Below, in pieces: positions 1-6,591 of a stretch of DNA of 64,000 bases. The stretch comes from Parageobacillus thermantarcticus (GTDB lineage Bacteria > Bacillota > Bacilli > Bacillales > Anoxybacillaceae): assembly GCF_900111865.1 (NCBI RefSeq), contig NZ_FOJS01000006.1, positions 1 through 64,000 on the forward strand, read 5' to 3'. The position numbers and the translations under genes were made by a program. The notes under the pieces were generated by a model, which was not told the origin of the DNA, made no database searches, and saw only the letters and a list, made by a program, of their open reading frames with translations. Positions within the stretch are counted from its first letter, which is position 1. Each line of letters starts with the position of its first letter.

Positions 1-126
1 GATGAAAAATGGATGTCGGGACGTAAATACTTAGATATGTCCGAATATTGGCAGTGGCGGAAAACGAAAGAGCAAGAAGCTCGATCGGTGAATCAGGAAG
101 TTTCGGAGATGAAAAGAGTAGGGTAA
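1..126 (+). CDS. Transposase C-terminus (partial), IS256/mutator-like
   Basis: Frame 1 is open from the window edge to TAA at 124-126 and encodes the last 41 residues of a protein that starts outside the window. The tail contains DEKWMSGRKYLDMSEYW, which resembles the 'EW..GR(R/K)Y' end of IS256/mutator transposases; this is recognition from memory, not alignment. About 190 bp downstream lies a terminal-repeat sequence ending in GGACTT, as expected for the right end of an insertion sequence. IS256-family enzymes are DDE transposases moving by copy-out paste-in. The catalytic residues are outside the window, so activity cannot be judged, and another IS family is possible. Confidence 0.6.
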   Translation, partial: DEKWMSGRKYLDMSEYWQWRKTKEQEARSVNQEVSEMKRVG

Positions 127-312
127 CCCCTTCGCTGTGTCAAGGAGAACGTGGAATACCGGAGCGAAGCGAGGATATGCCGCGAAAGCTCCTTGACACG
201 CCTGTTCCTTGACAACATGATCGTTTGTCCGGGAAGGCGACTGGCAGGGAGACTTGCCGGACTTGCCTACCATACGTCAAGTCATCAGGTCCATGTTGTC
301 TATCAAAGGGGA

Positions 313-337
313 ATTTACACAATAATTAGGACTTGAC
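313..337. repeat. Terminal inverted repeat, right end of the IS
   Basis: The stretch TTTACACAATAATTAGGACT followed by TGAC ends the region downstream of the partial transposase. Its mirror image begins about 10 bp further on at 348, so two identical ends face each other tail to tail. The same end occurs at both ends of the mini-elements listed below. Confidence 0.6.
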
Positions 338-346
338 CTCGTCAAG

Positions 347-456
347 TTAAGTCCAAATTATTGTGTAAAATTCCATTACTAGCACAGTAAATAAGATTTA
401 TGGGAAAATAAAATCGCTTTTTACCGTTTTGTTTTGACACAATTTGCGGACTTGAT
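347..456. mobile_element. MITE-like inverted-repeat element, copy A
   Basis: This ~110-bp non-coding element has imperfect terminal repeats: left AAGTCCAAATTATTGTGTAA, right (reversed) AAGTCCGCAAATTGTGTCAA. Read on the minus strand its interior matches copies C and D (shared words AACGGTAAAAA and TTTTATTTTCC). It carries no ORF. Its ends match the adjacent IS end, so it may be moved by that transposase. Confidence 0.6.
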
Positions 457-549
457 CAATCGTCATTGAATGAAAATTAGAGGTCATGTACAACAAAAAA
501 ATGAAAATCGGTAGTGAATGTGGTCGTTAGGGATATCGATTGAAAAACC

Positions 550-588
550 AAAAAGCCGTATCCCTTGATACATAAGGGATTACGGCTA
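550..588 (-). terminator. Terminator of nfrA
   Basis: The arms AGCCGTATCCCTT and AAGGGATTACGGCT form a hairpin; on the minus strand it is followed by TTTTTGG. It lies 36 bp past the nfrA stop codon. Confidence 0.75.
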
Positions 589-623
589 TATATTTAATTT
601 CCATGCTTTCAAAAGAAGCGAGA

Positions 624-1376
624 TTAACGAAGATTGAATCCTTTTCCTTCCACGAATTCTTTCATATACATGCGAGCAGGGTTGCTGAGCATGTTGGCTA
701 TCTGCCCGGTCCATGTGTCGCGTCGTTTGCCGTTTGTGCGTTTTATGTAATACGCCGATACGGTGTCATTATATTGCCGCAATTGTGATTCGAACTTTGT
801 CCGGTCTTGCTCGTACGTTTCTTCGTGATACACGTGTTCAAACGGCAAGCGCGGTTTTTTGTCCGGTTGCTGCGCCGGATAGCCGACAGCCAGCCCGAAG
901 AGAGGAATGACCCGTTTCGGCACTTTCAGCAGCTTGCACACTTCCGGCAAGTTGTTGCGCAACCCGCCAATATAGCAAATGCCAAGCCCCATCGATTCAG
1001 CGGCGATAGCTGCGTTTTGCGCCGCCAATGCCGCATCGATGAGCGCAACCATAAATTTTTCCGTGCTCTCAAGCGATGGCAGCACATCTTTCTGTTCCAT
1101 TTCGCCAGCCACTTCATGACGGTGAAGATCGGCGCAAAATACGAAGAAATGGCCATTATGTTCGACATAAGACTGATTTCCCGCTAGTTCGGCAAGCTTT
1201 CGTTTCGTCTCTTTATTCTTTACCCCAATGATCGAATACGCTTGCACAAAGCTTGATGTCGACGCCGCTTGCGCGCATTCGACGATCGTGCGAATTTGCT
1301 CGTCCGTTAACGGACGGTCTTCAAATTTGCGGATCGAACGGTGCTGCAAAATCGTTTCAATAACTGGATTCATCAT
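624..1376 (-). CDS. nfrA: NADPH-dependent FMN oxidoreductase (nitroreductase), NfrA
   Basis: A 250-residue protein, the same length as B. subtilis NfrA (249). The N-terminus (IETILQHRSIRKFEDRPLT) is the FMN-binding start of the nitroreductase fold, and the GLGICYIGGLRNN and PLFGLAVGYP segments are typical of the NfsA/NfrA branch. The family transfers electrons from NADPH through FMN to nitro compounds, quinones or chromate and acts as a cytoplasmic homodimer. The start is the first of two tandem ATGs, 5 bases after TAGGGGG. A terminator follows, so the gene is probably monocistronic. The family is certain; the physiological substrate is not. Confidence 0.88.
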   Translation of the reverse strand: MMNPVIETILQHRSIRKFEDRPLTDEQIRTIVECAQAASTSSFVQAYSIIGVKNKETKRKLAELAGNQSYVEHNGHFFVFCADLHRHEVAGEMEQKDVLPSLESTEKFMVALIDAALAAQNAAIAAESMGLGICYIGGLRNNLPEVCKLLKVPKRVIPLFGLAVGYPAQQPDKKPRLPFEHVYHEETYEQDRTKFESQLRQYNDTVSAYYIKRTNGKRRDTWTGQIANMLSNPARMYMKEFVEGKGFNLR

Positions 1377-1421
1377 GAATGCCCCCTATTACCATTAATC
1401 GCTTTGCTTTTTTATCATACC

Positions 1422-1456
1422 AAAAAAGAAAGAGCCAAAAAATGATTGACTCTTTC
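1422..1456 (-). terminator. Terminator of the 34-aa peptide gene
   Basis: On the minus strand GAAAGAG pairs with CTCTTTC and is followed by six T residues. It starts 9 bp after the stop of the small gene at 1465-1569 and separates it from nfrA. Confidence 0.75.
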
Positions 1457-1464
1457 CAAGTTGT

Positions 1465-1569
1465 TTATTTATCATCACCATCATCAACAATATGTCCTTC
1501 GCCATTTTCCACGTAATTCGTGTGGCGAATATGCGGCAACATGCCGTTTGCTATGTTTTCTGCTGTCAT
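1465..1569 (-). CDS. Small peptide gene, 34 aa, unknown function
   Basis: ATG is preceded by GGAGG at 8 bases and the frame is open for 34 codons (begins MTAENIANGMLPHIRHTNYV, ends in an acidic DDGDDK tail). There is no signal peptide or membrane segment. The gene has its own consensus-like promoter (TTGCCA, 18 bp, TATAAT) and a strong terminator, so it looks like an independent transcription unit. I recognise no family. A regulatory or small structural peptide is possible, but nothing in the sequence assigns a role. Confidence 0.55.
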   Translation of the reverse strand: MTAENIANGMLPHIRHTNYVENGEGHIVDDGDDK

Positions 1570-1615
1570 TATTTTAACCTCCACATTTAATACGAAACTT
1601 TTTGGTTGCGTTTTG

Positions 1616-1645
1616 ATTATACGAAACCATTTAGTTTCATGGCAA
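1616..1645 (-). promoter_or_regulatory. Sigma-A promoter of the 34-aa peptide gene
   Basis: On the minus strand TTGCCA (1645-1640) and TATAAT (1621-1616) are separated by 18 bp, about 50 bp upstream of the start codon. Confidence 0.55.
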
Positions 1646-1703
1646 TAGCGAAACGGCGAGCAAACTCCTCCTCTTCATTCAACTTTTCATAACAAATGAA
1701 CAA

Positions 1704-1743
1704 TAAAAAAGAGGCAGACAATGAAAACAAGTTGCCACCTCTC
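1704..1743 (-). terminator. Terminator of the sdpRI operon
   Basis: Minus-strand arms AGAGGTGGCAA and TTGTCTGCCTCT form an imperfect stem followed by TTTTTTATT. It lies about 170 bp beyond the sdpI stop. The space between holds no supportable gene. Confidence 0.5.
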
Positions 1744-1913
1744 CAAAAACGCTGAAAAGAACACTTTTGTTGATCACGGTGTGCCGTTTTGGCTGCGTTT
1801 CACTTATCGCGTAAACCTTCCCTCTGCGTCCGATAAACTTGGATGTCCACGAAATGAGAGCGCTTTTTCCGTTTTCTTTTTAGCATATTTTCCAGCACTT
1901 GCTCCCTCTCTTC

Positions 1914-2552
1914 TTATTTATCAGCCACCTTTTTATAAATGGCATAAGAATATACGATCGGTACGATGGCGATACAGACGATCGACGCAATAAGAAGCAC
2001 AACGCGAATGGAAGATGGCGCAAAAGCGGATGCGGCGATGATGATTCCGCCAATGAAAAATACTTTGCCGCCAAACCGGTGTGTGCGCGCCCACACCGTT
2101 TCATTCGCCAGCGTCCACGGCGTGCGGATGCCCATGAAATAATTCGCTTTGATTTTTGGCATATAATTTCCGAGAATGATAAAAAGCAGGCCTAATCCTA
2201 TATGTGCAATCCAATCGATATTGACATCATAGCCAAGACCATTGAAAATAACAGCGATATGAATGACGGCAAAAAACGTTAGCGCCGCATTCGCGACAAC
2301 GCGATGTGCTCCCGCGAATTTTTCGTAATTCTCATTGCGCGGATCGATTTTCGCCACTCCAAGAAATATTCCATAAATAATAGTTAAAAAAATAGGTCCA
2401 AATAAAACAACAAATAGCCTTGAAGAATAGCCGTCAACTTCCCCTGAAAAGTTCCAATGCGTCGGAACTTGGTCGGGCAATTGCACATATGCCCACAGCG
2501 AAACTCCAGCCATAATGATGATTAGCAAGAAAAAATACCAATGCTTTTTCAT
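1914..2552 (-). CDS. sdpI: SdpI-family immunity membrane protein
   Basis: A 212-residue integral membrane protein with about six hydrophobic segments. The N-terminal DUF1648 motif LPDQVPTHWNFSGEVDGYSS and the later MGIRTPWTLANETVWARTHR are the two signatures of SdpI/YfhL proteins. In B. subtilis SdpI protects against the cannibalism toxin SDP and also sequesters the repressor SdpR at the membrane. The start used (ATG at 2552) has AGGAGA 5 bases upstream and overlaps the sdpR stop codon by 4 bp; a longer frame exists but lacks a ribosome site. The toxin genes sdpABC are not in this window, so this looks like an orphan immunity/signalling pair. Confidence 0.85.
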   Translation of the reverse strand: MKKHWYFFLLIIIMAGVSLWAYVQLPDQVPTHWNFSGEVDGYSSRLFVVLFGPIFLTIIYGIFLGVAKIDPRNENYEKFAGAHRVVANAALTFFAVIHIAVIFNGLGYDVNIDWIAHIGLGLLFIILGNYMPKIKANYFMGIRTPWTLANETVWARTHRFGGKVFFIGGIIIAASAFAPSSIRVVLLIASIVCIAIVPIVYSYAIYKKVADK

Positions 2553-2827
2553 TCCGTCTTCTCCTTTCCTTCTTGCAAAGATAAAAGCCACGCAAGTACA
2601 TCTTGCAATACCGTCGTGTTGATAGAGTAATAGATGTATTGCCCTTCTTTTTCAGAGTGCACTAAATCTGCCTGCTTTAACAAATTAAGATGATGGGAAA
2701 TGCTCGGTTTGGAAATGCGGAAATGATCGGCGATTTCCCCCGCCGTTAAATTCTTGTTTTTTAACAAGTTGAGAATGTCCCTTCTCGTTGGATCGGCCAG
2801 TGCTTTATACACAAGGTTCATTTTCAT
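2549..2827 (-). CDS. sdpR: ArsR-family repressor, SdpR-like
   Basis: A 92-residue winged-helix protein: LADPTRRDILNLLKNKN begins the fold, SKPSISHHLNLLKQADLV is the recognition helix, and GQYIYYSINT is the wing. It lacks the cysteine metal-binding motifs of metal-sensing ArsR proteins, which fits SdpR, whose signal is membrane sequestration by SdpI. It is translationally coupled to sdpI. An inverted repeat just downstream of the predicted -10 is the likely autoregulatory operator. Confidence 0.82.
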   Translation of the reverse strand: MKMNLVYKALADPTRRDILNLLKNKNLTAGEIADHFRISKPSISHHLNLLKQADLVHSEKEGQYIYYSINTTVLQDVLAWLLSLQEGKEKTE

Positions 2828-2855
2828 ATTACGTTCACCATCATTATTTTATTAT

Positions 2856-2912
2856 TTAGAAAATTATCTAATTATTTAATTTTAGAATAGAAAATATTTT
2901 GATCTTTGTCAA
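2856..2912 (-). promoter_or_regulatory. sdpRI promoter with candidate SdpR operator
   Basis: On the minus strand TTGACA (2912-2907) and TATTCT (2889-2884) are 17 bp apart. Immediately downstream is the inverted repeat TTAGATAATTTTCTAA (2856-2871), placed where bound repressor would block transcription. Confidence 0.55.
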
Positions 2913-2954
2913 TATTCTTCCAAAATAAAAAACGTTTGGCAATATCGATAATAG

Positions 2955-2985
2955 AAAAAAGCGTCCCACTTCGGAACGCTTTTTG
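2955..2985 (-). terminator. Terminator of the pirin gene
   Basis: AAAAAGCGTTCC and GGGACGCTTTTTT pair on the minus strand, 7 bp past the stop codon. Confidence 0.75.
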
Positions 2986-2991
2986 TCTCTA

Positions 2992-3825
2992 TTATTCAGC
3001 GAATTTTCCTTCTTGGTAATCGCGGATCGCCTGGCGGATTTCTTCTTGCGTGTTCATCACAAACGGTCCGTAAGCAACAACTGGCTCGTTGACTGGCTCG
3101 CCGGCATAAAGGAGGACGCGCAGCTTTTCTTTGGCGATAACGGTAATTTCACTTTCCGGTTCGTTTTCGGCACGGCTTAAAAACAATACTTGCCCTGCTT
3201 TTCCTTCCGTTTTATCGGCGCCGAATGTCCCGCTTCCTTCTAAAATATAAAAAAAGCCGTTGTAGCTTCCCGGCAAATCTTGCACGACACTTGCCCCCGG
3301 TTCCAATATCATTTCAACCATCGTTACGGGAACATGATTGAGCGTCGGTGCTTTTACCCCTTGCGACGACCCGGAAAACACGCGGATCAGCGCCCCATCT
3401 TCTTGGCGGATCGGCATGTCCTCCGCCTTTAAATTTTGATAGCGCGGCTCCGTCATTTTTTTCTCCTTCGGCAAATTAATCCACAGCTGCAAGCTATGTA
3501 CCGTTGAGCCACGGGCCGGATCTTCTTTATGAATGACGCCTCTGCCCGCAGTCATCCATTGCACGTCCCCCGGTCCTAACGTTCCATGACCAGCTTTGCT
3601 ATCAAAATGTTCCAGCTGTCCGTCTATAACGTACGTCACCGTCTCAATCCCGCGATGTGGATGAAAGTCAAACGTTCCTCTTTCAAAAATATCCTCCATT
3701 AGCAATAAAAACGGATCGTATTCTTGCCAATTTCCTGGCTCTAATACTTGGCCGCTGCGGTGAATCGGGCTGTTTGTCTCAATTTGCACCGTTTTTACGC
3801 GGCGGATGCGACGCTGTACCGGCAT
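2992..3825 (-). CDS. Pirin-family bicupin protein
   Basis: A 277-residue two-domain cupin. The N-terminal cupin holds the pirin signature: FHPHRGIETVTYVIDGQLEH with its HxH metal ligands, followed by GPGDVQWMTAGRGVIHKE with further His and Glu ligands. The C-terminal cupin is less conserved. Bacterial pirins such as E. coli YhhW are non-haem iron proteins, some with quercetinase activity; others modulate enzymes by direct contact. It stands alone with its own terminator. The in vivo substrate cannot be told from sequence. Confidence 0.85.
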   Translation of the reverse strand: MPVQRRIRRVKTVQIETNSPIHRSGQVLEPGNWQEYDPFLLLMEDIFERGTFDFHPHRGIETVTYVIDGQLEHFDSKAGHGTLGPGDVQWMTAGRGVIHKEDPARGSTVHSLQLWINLPKEKKMTEPRYQNLKAEDMPIRQEDGALIRVFSGSSQGVKAPTLNHVPVTMVEMILEPGASVVQDLPGSYNGFFYILEGSGTFGADKTEGKAGQVLFLSRAENEPESEITVIAKEKLRVLLYAGEPVNEPVVAYGPFVMNTQEEIRQAIRDYQEGKFAE

Positions 3826-4149
3826 CTTGTTTCCCCCTTATCCCTTGCTTGCAAGCAACTTTCATTTGTATCGTACCCCAATATAGCTGATAAATGCAAA
3901 CGATTTATTTCTCTATCTCTAGCGGCATCTCTTTCTTATATCCAAAACGGATAGAAGCTTCGTTCGCGCTGCTCCATCATGCTTTGCGCGTTTTGAAACG
4001 ATTTCTTTTCGCTGATGAAACATCTCTTGCAAAAGCGAAAGCCTAGCACGCAGGCAAGCGCTTCTTTTCACTCCCTTTATGTTTTCGAGATAATTTACTT
4101 TTTTCTTACTGATATAAATTTTTAAATTTATAGAAAAAAGTACTTCACT
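3826..4149. other. Intergenic region without a supportable gene
   Basis: No ORF with a ribosome site is visible between the divergent pirin and azoR genes. The last part is AT-rich and leads into the azoR promoter. Confidence 0.5.
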
Positions 4150-4178
4150 TTACAAAAGTAAGTCAGTTACATTATTAT
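4150..4178 (+). promoter_or_regulatory. azoR promoter with small palindrome
   Basis: TTACAA (4150-4155) and TATTAT (4173-4178) are 17 bp apart. The -35 lies within the palindrome TTACAAAAGTAA (4150-4161). Azoreductase genes in B. subtilis are controlled by MarR/DUF24 repressors (YodB, YvaP), so an operator here is plausible but unproven. Confidence 0.35.
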
Positions 4179-4269
4179 ATTAACGTTCAAACACTATGCT
4201 ACATGTAATGCCGATGTATATAGTGTTTAACAAACGCATTAATTCATCGCAATGAAAGGAGCAAAAAAC

Positions 4270-4905
4270 ATGGCAAAATTATTGTACATTACGGCAAACC
4301 CTAAACGAGAAGAAGAGTCTTACAGCTTATCCGTCGGCAGAGCGTTTCTGAACGCTTATAAACAACAAAACCCGCAAGACGAGATTATCGAATTAGACCT
4401 TTACCGCACCGACATCCCTTATATCGATGCCGACGTATTGAACGGCTGGGGCAAACTACAGCAAGGACAATCGTTTGAACAATTAAGCGCGGAAGAAAAG
4501 CAAAAAATAAGCCGCATTAACGAACTAACAGATCAGTTTATCAGCGCGGATAAATACGTGTTTGTCACACCGATGTGGAATCTTACTTTTCCGCCAAAAA
4601 TGAAAGCTTATATTGATACGATTTGCATCGCAGGAAAAACGTTCCGTTACACGGAAAACGGTTCGGTAGGGCTATTAACAGGAAGAAAAGCGGTACACAT
4701 TCAAGCACGCGGCGGAATTTATTCAGAAGGGCCAACGAAAGAATTGGAATTTGGGGATCGTTATTTACGGGCGATACTCGGCTTCATCGGGATTACCGAC
4801 GTACAATCTGTAATTGCCGAGGGGATGGCGCAATTCCCAAATGAAGCTGAAGCCATTAAGCAAAACGCGATCAAGCGCGCGGAAGAAGTAGCGAAAAACT
4901 TTTAA
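4270..4905 (+). CDS. azoR: FMN-dependent NADH-azoreductase
   Basis: A 211-residue flavodoxin-fold protein, exactly the length of B. subtilis AzoR1/AzoR2. It starts [19 protein letters not shown] (phosphate-binding loop) and contains [19 protein letters not shown] and the IQARGG segment of the quinone/azoreductase family. These enzymes reduce quinones and azo compounds by two electrons and protect against electrophile stress. The start at 4270 has AAAGGAG 8 bases upstream; the in-frame ATG at 4252 lies before that ribosome site. It is monocistronic with a strong terminator. Confidence 0.88.
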   Translation: MAKLLYITANPKREEESYSLSVGRAFLNAYKQQNPQDEIIELDLYRTDIPYIDADVLNGWGKLQQGQSFEQLSAEEKQKISRINELTDQFISADKYVFVTPMWNLTFPPKMKAYIDTICIAGKTFRYTENGSVGLLTGRKAVHIQARGGIYSEGPTKELEFGDRYLRAILGFIGITDVQSVIAEGMAQFPNEAEAIKQNAIKRAEEVAKNF

Positions 4906-4919
4906 TGAAAGCAAATTTT

Positions 4920-4950
4920 GGCCTGTTCCTTTCATGAAGGACAGGCCATT
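4920..4950 (+). terminator. Terminator of azoR
   Basis: GGCCTGTTCCTT and AAGGACAGGCC form a near-perfect stem with loop TCATG, followed by ATTTT. Confidence 0.8.
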
Positions 4951-4960
4951 TTCGATGTAG

Positions 4961-5036
4961 TTAAAGAAACGACAAAAAACGTTGTTGTTTTCCGATAATC
5001 CAAGTTCGCTGAACAGAAAGAGATTGTGCCAATCAT
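4961..5036. repeat. MITE-like element, copy B (degraded core, ends missing)
   Basis: The run AAAGAAACGACAAAAAACG, then TTTTCCGATAATCCAAGTTC and GCTGAACAGAAAGAGA match the interior of copies C and D. The terminal repeats are lost. It lies between the azoR and tRNA terminators. Confidence 0.5.
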
Positions 5037-5062
5037 CAGATGTGATCTCATTTTATCGCTAT

Positions 5063-5097
5063 AATAAAAAAGCTTGTCGATGTGAATCGACAAGCTG
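5063..5097 (-). terminator. Terminator of the tRNA operon
   Basis: On the minus strand AGCTTGTCGAT and ATCGACAAGCT pair around a 4-base loop, followed by TTTTTTATT. Confidence 0.8.
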
Positions 5098-5120
5098 TGC
5101 ACTCTCACTTGAATATGTAA

Positions 5121-5213
5121 TGGCGGAGGAGGAGGGATTCGAACCCCCGCGGGCTGTGACACCCCTATCGGTTTTCGAAACCGACCCCTTCAGCCGGACT
5201 TGGGTACTCCTCC
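5121..5213 (-). tRNA. tRNA-Ser (anticodon CGA)
   Basis: A 93-nt cloverleaf with a long variable arm typical of serine tRNA. Acceptor arms GGAGGAG and CTCCTCC pair, the anticodon stem is TCGGT/ACCGA with loop TTCGAAA, and the T-loop is GTTCGAATC. The genome encodes the terminal CCA. C34 gives strict reading of UCG. It is the third tRNA in a three-tRNA operon transcribed on the minus strand. Confidence 0.9.
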
Positions 5214-5223
5214 AGTTCAATGA

Positions 5224-5296
5224 TGGAGCCTATCGGATTCGAACCGACGACCTCCTGCGTGCGGGGCAGGCGCTCTCCCAGCTGAGCTAAGGCCCC
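5224..5296 (-). tRNA. tRNA-Ala (anticodon CGC, unusual C33)
   Basis: Acceptor GGGGCCT/AGGCTCC with one G-T pair, D-arm GCTC/GAGC, anticodon stem CCTGC/GCAGG with loop CCCGCAC, and T-arm GTCGG/CCGAT are all present. CCA is not encoded (TCA follows the discriminator A). The body closely resembles Bacillus tRNA-Ala. The loop reads C32-C33-CGC, so the nearly universal U33 is C. If functional it would read GCG codons. A decayed copy or a sequencing error at this position is possible. Confidence 0.75.
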
Positions 5297-5307
5297 ATCA
5301 TGAATGA

Positions 5308-5381
5308 TCGGGAAGACAGGATTTGAACCTGCGACCTCATGGACCCGAACCATGTGCTCTACCAAGCTGAGCTACTTCCCG
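5308..5381 (-). tRNA. tRNA-Pro (anticodon CGG)
   Basis: A 74-nt cloverleaf with acceptor CGGGAAG/CTTCCCG, anticodon stem CATGG/CCATG and loop TTCGGGT giving anticodon CGG, and T-loop GTTCAAATC. CCA is not encoded. It is the first tRNA of the operon, just behind the promoter and leader hairpin, and should read CCG. Confidence 0.9.
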
Positions 5382-5388
5382 ACATCTC

Positions 5389-5420
5389 GCCGCAATCGAT
5401 AGTTTCTATCGCTTGCGGCA
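5389..5420 (-). other. Leader hairpin of the tRNA operon
   Basis: GCCGCAA and TTGCGGC, then CGATAG and CTATCG, form a 13-bp stem with one mismatch and a 3-4 base loop between the promoter and the first tRNA. No T-run follows on either strand, so it is not a simple terminator. It may be a processing or stability element of the precursor. Confidence 0.5.
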
Positions 5421-5426
5421 ATTATT

Positions 5427-5454
5427 ATTCTAACGAAAAAAATAAAAAAGTCAA
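5427..5454 (-). promoter_or_regulatory. tRNA operon promoter
   Basis: TTGACT (5454-5449) and TAGAAT (5432-5427) on the minus strand are 16 bp apart, in an AT-rich context about 45 bp upstream of tRNA-Pro. Confidence 0.6.
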
Positions 5455-5550
5455 TAGATTTATCGATTTTTTTTACTCCACTCCTAAATTCATTTATTTT
5501 TTACTATTTAAAAAATAAAAAATACTTTTTTGTTGCAAACACGTTTAGCA

Positions 5551-5600
5551 AAAAAAGGACGAAACCCTTAAAGCGGGTAATGCTTATTGGGTCTCGTCCC
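5551..5600 (-). terminator. Terminator of the ABC/SGNH operon
   Basis: On the minus strand GGACGAGACCC pairs with GGGTTTCGTCC around a long loop and is followed by TTTTTTTGC, 11 bp past the permease stop. Confidence 0.7.
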
Positions 5601-5610
5601 CTTTCTTTTT

Positions 5611-6591
5611 TTAATATACGTCGCGCTTCGTAAACACAATAAACGCGATGGCAAGCGCCAAAAGCCCCCACACCGCTAACACCGTCATGGAAAATCCGAG
5701 CGTCATTCCGTCAATTGGCGGCGCCGTTCCGCTGATGTAATCCGTAAGGCGAAGGTTGACCATAAACAAATATTTCGCCGACTCCCATGAGGACACCATA
5801 TTGGATAAAATCGCTCCGGAAATCAGCGCCGCAAGCATAATGCCCATCACCGCGGCGGTGCTGCGCATCAATACAGAAAGCATGAACGTTAATGTCCCAG
5901 CGACAATCGCAACATACCAGGCAAGCCCTAGTTCGATTAACACGTATTTCCATTGCGGAAGCAAATGAACCCCTTCCGTATTTAGGTCCTCCCCGTTAAT
6001 GGTGAAACCTGTGAGCAATGGCAGACGCCATCCGTGATACCCGAATACAATTCCTGAAATCAAATAAGAAAGCAAAGCGACCGTCAGCAAAATAAACGAA
6101 ATCGCTAAAAGAAGAGCTATGTATTTGCTAAGCAAAATCGTTCCCCTTTTCACCGGCCTTGTCAACAAAAGCTTGATCGTTCCGCCGCTTGCTTCTGATG
6201 ATACTAAATCAGCGGCAACGACCATGACTAAAAGCGGGAGAAACAAATCGATCGCATTTTCGATAAACATGCGCATAAACGTCGGCGCGCCAGGGGCGGA
6301 TGGGTTGATGTCATGCTCTAAATAGTATTGCTGTTGTTGGAGGCGGATTTGCAAATATTTCCGCCATTCTTCCGAAATGCTGCTCGAATTCAGCCGATTT
6401 TGCGCGTCGATAATTTGCTGCTGAAGCTGCGTCCGCCAATCACTCGTCCCTAAACGTTCTTGCAGCTCCTTGACCTGCTTAAATTGCGCGTACGTAAAAA
6501 GGGCAACGAGCACGGCGACGATCGCAGCAATGACAAACAGACGTTTTTTGCGGACAATTTTTAACATTTCGTTGTATACGAGATTATTCAA
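5611..6591 (-). CDS. ABC-2 type transporter permease (YhcI-like)
   Basis: A 326-residue membrane protein with an N-terminal transmembrane helix (residues about 18-35), a long extracytoplasmic coiled region rich in Q/R/L (about 40-100), then five hydrophobic helices. DLVSSEASGGTIKLLLTRPV is the classic coupling-region motif of ABC-2 permeases such as NatB/YhcI. It overlaps the ATPase gene start-to-stop by 8 bp, so the two are co-translated and should form one exporter. The substrate is unknown; relatives export peptides, ions or drugs. Confidence 0.82.
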   Translation of the reverse strand: MNNLVYNEMLKIVRKKRLFVIAAIVAVLVALFTYAQFKQVKELQERLGTSDWRTQLQQQIIDAQNRLNSSSISEEWRKYLQIRLQQQQYYLEHDINPSAPGAPTFMRMFIENAIDLFLPLLVMVVAADLVSSEASGGTIKLLLTRPVKRGTILLSKYIALLLAISFILLTVALLSYLISGIVFGYHGWRLPLLTGFTINGEDLNTEGVHLLPQWKYVLIELGLAWYVAIVAGTLTFMLSVLMRSTAAVMGIMLAALISGAILSNMVSSWESAKYLFMVNLRLTDYISGTAPPIDGMTLGFSMTVLAVWGLLALAIAFIVFTKRDVY

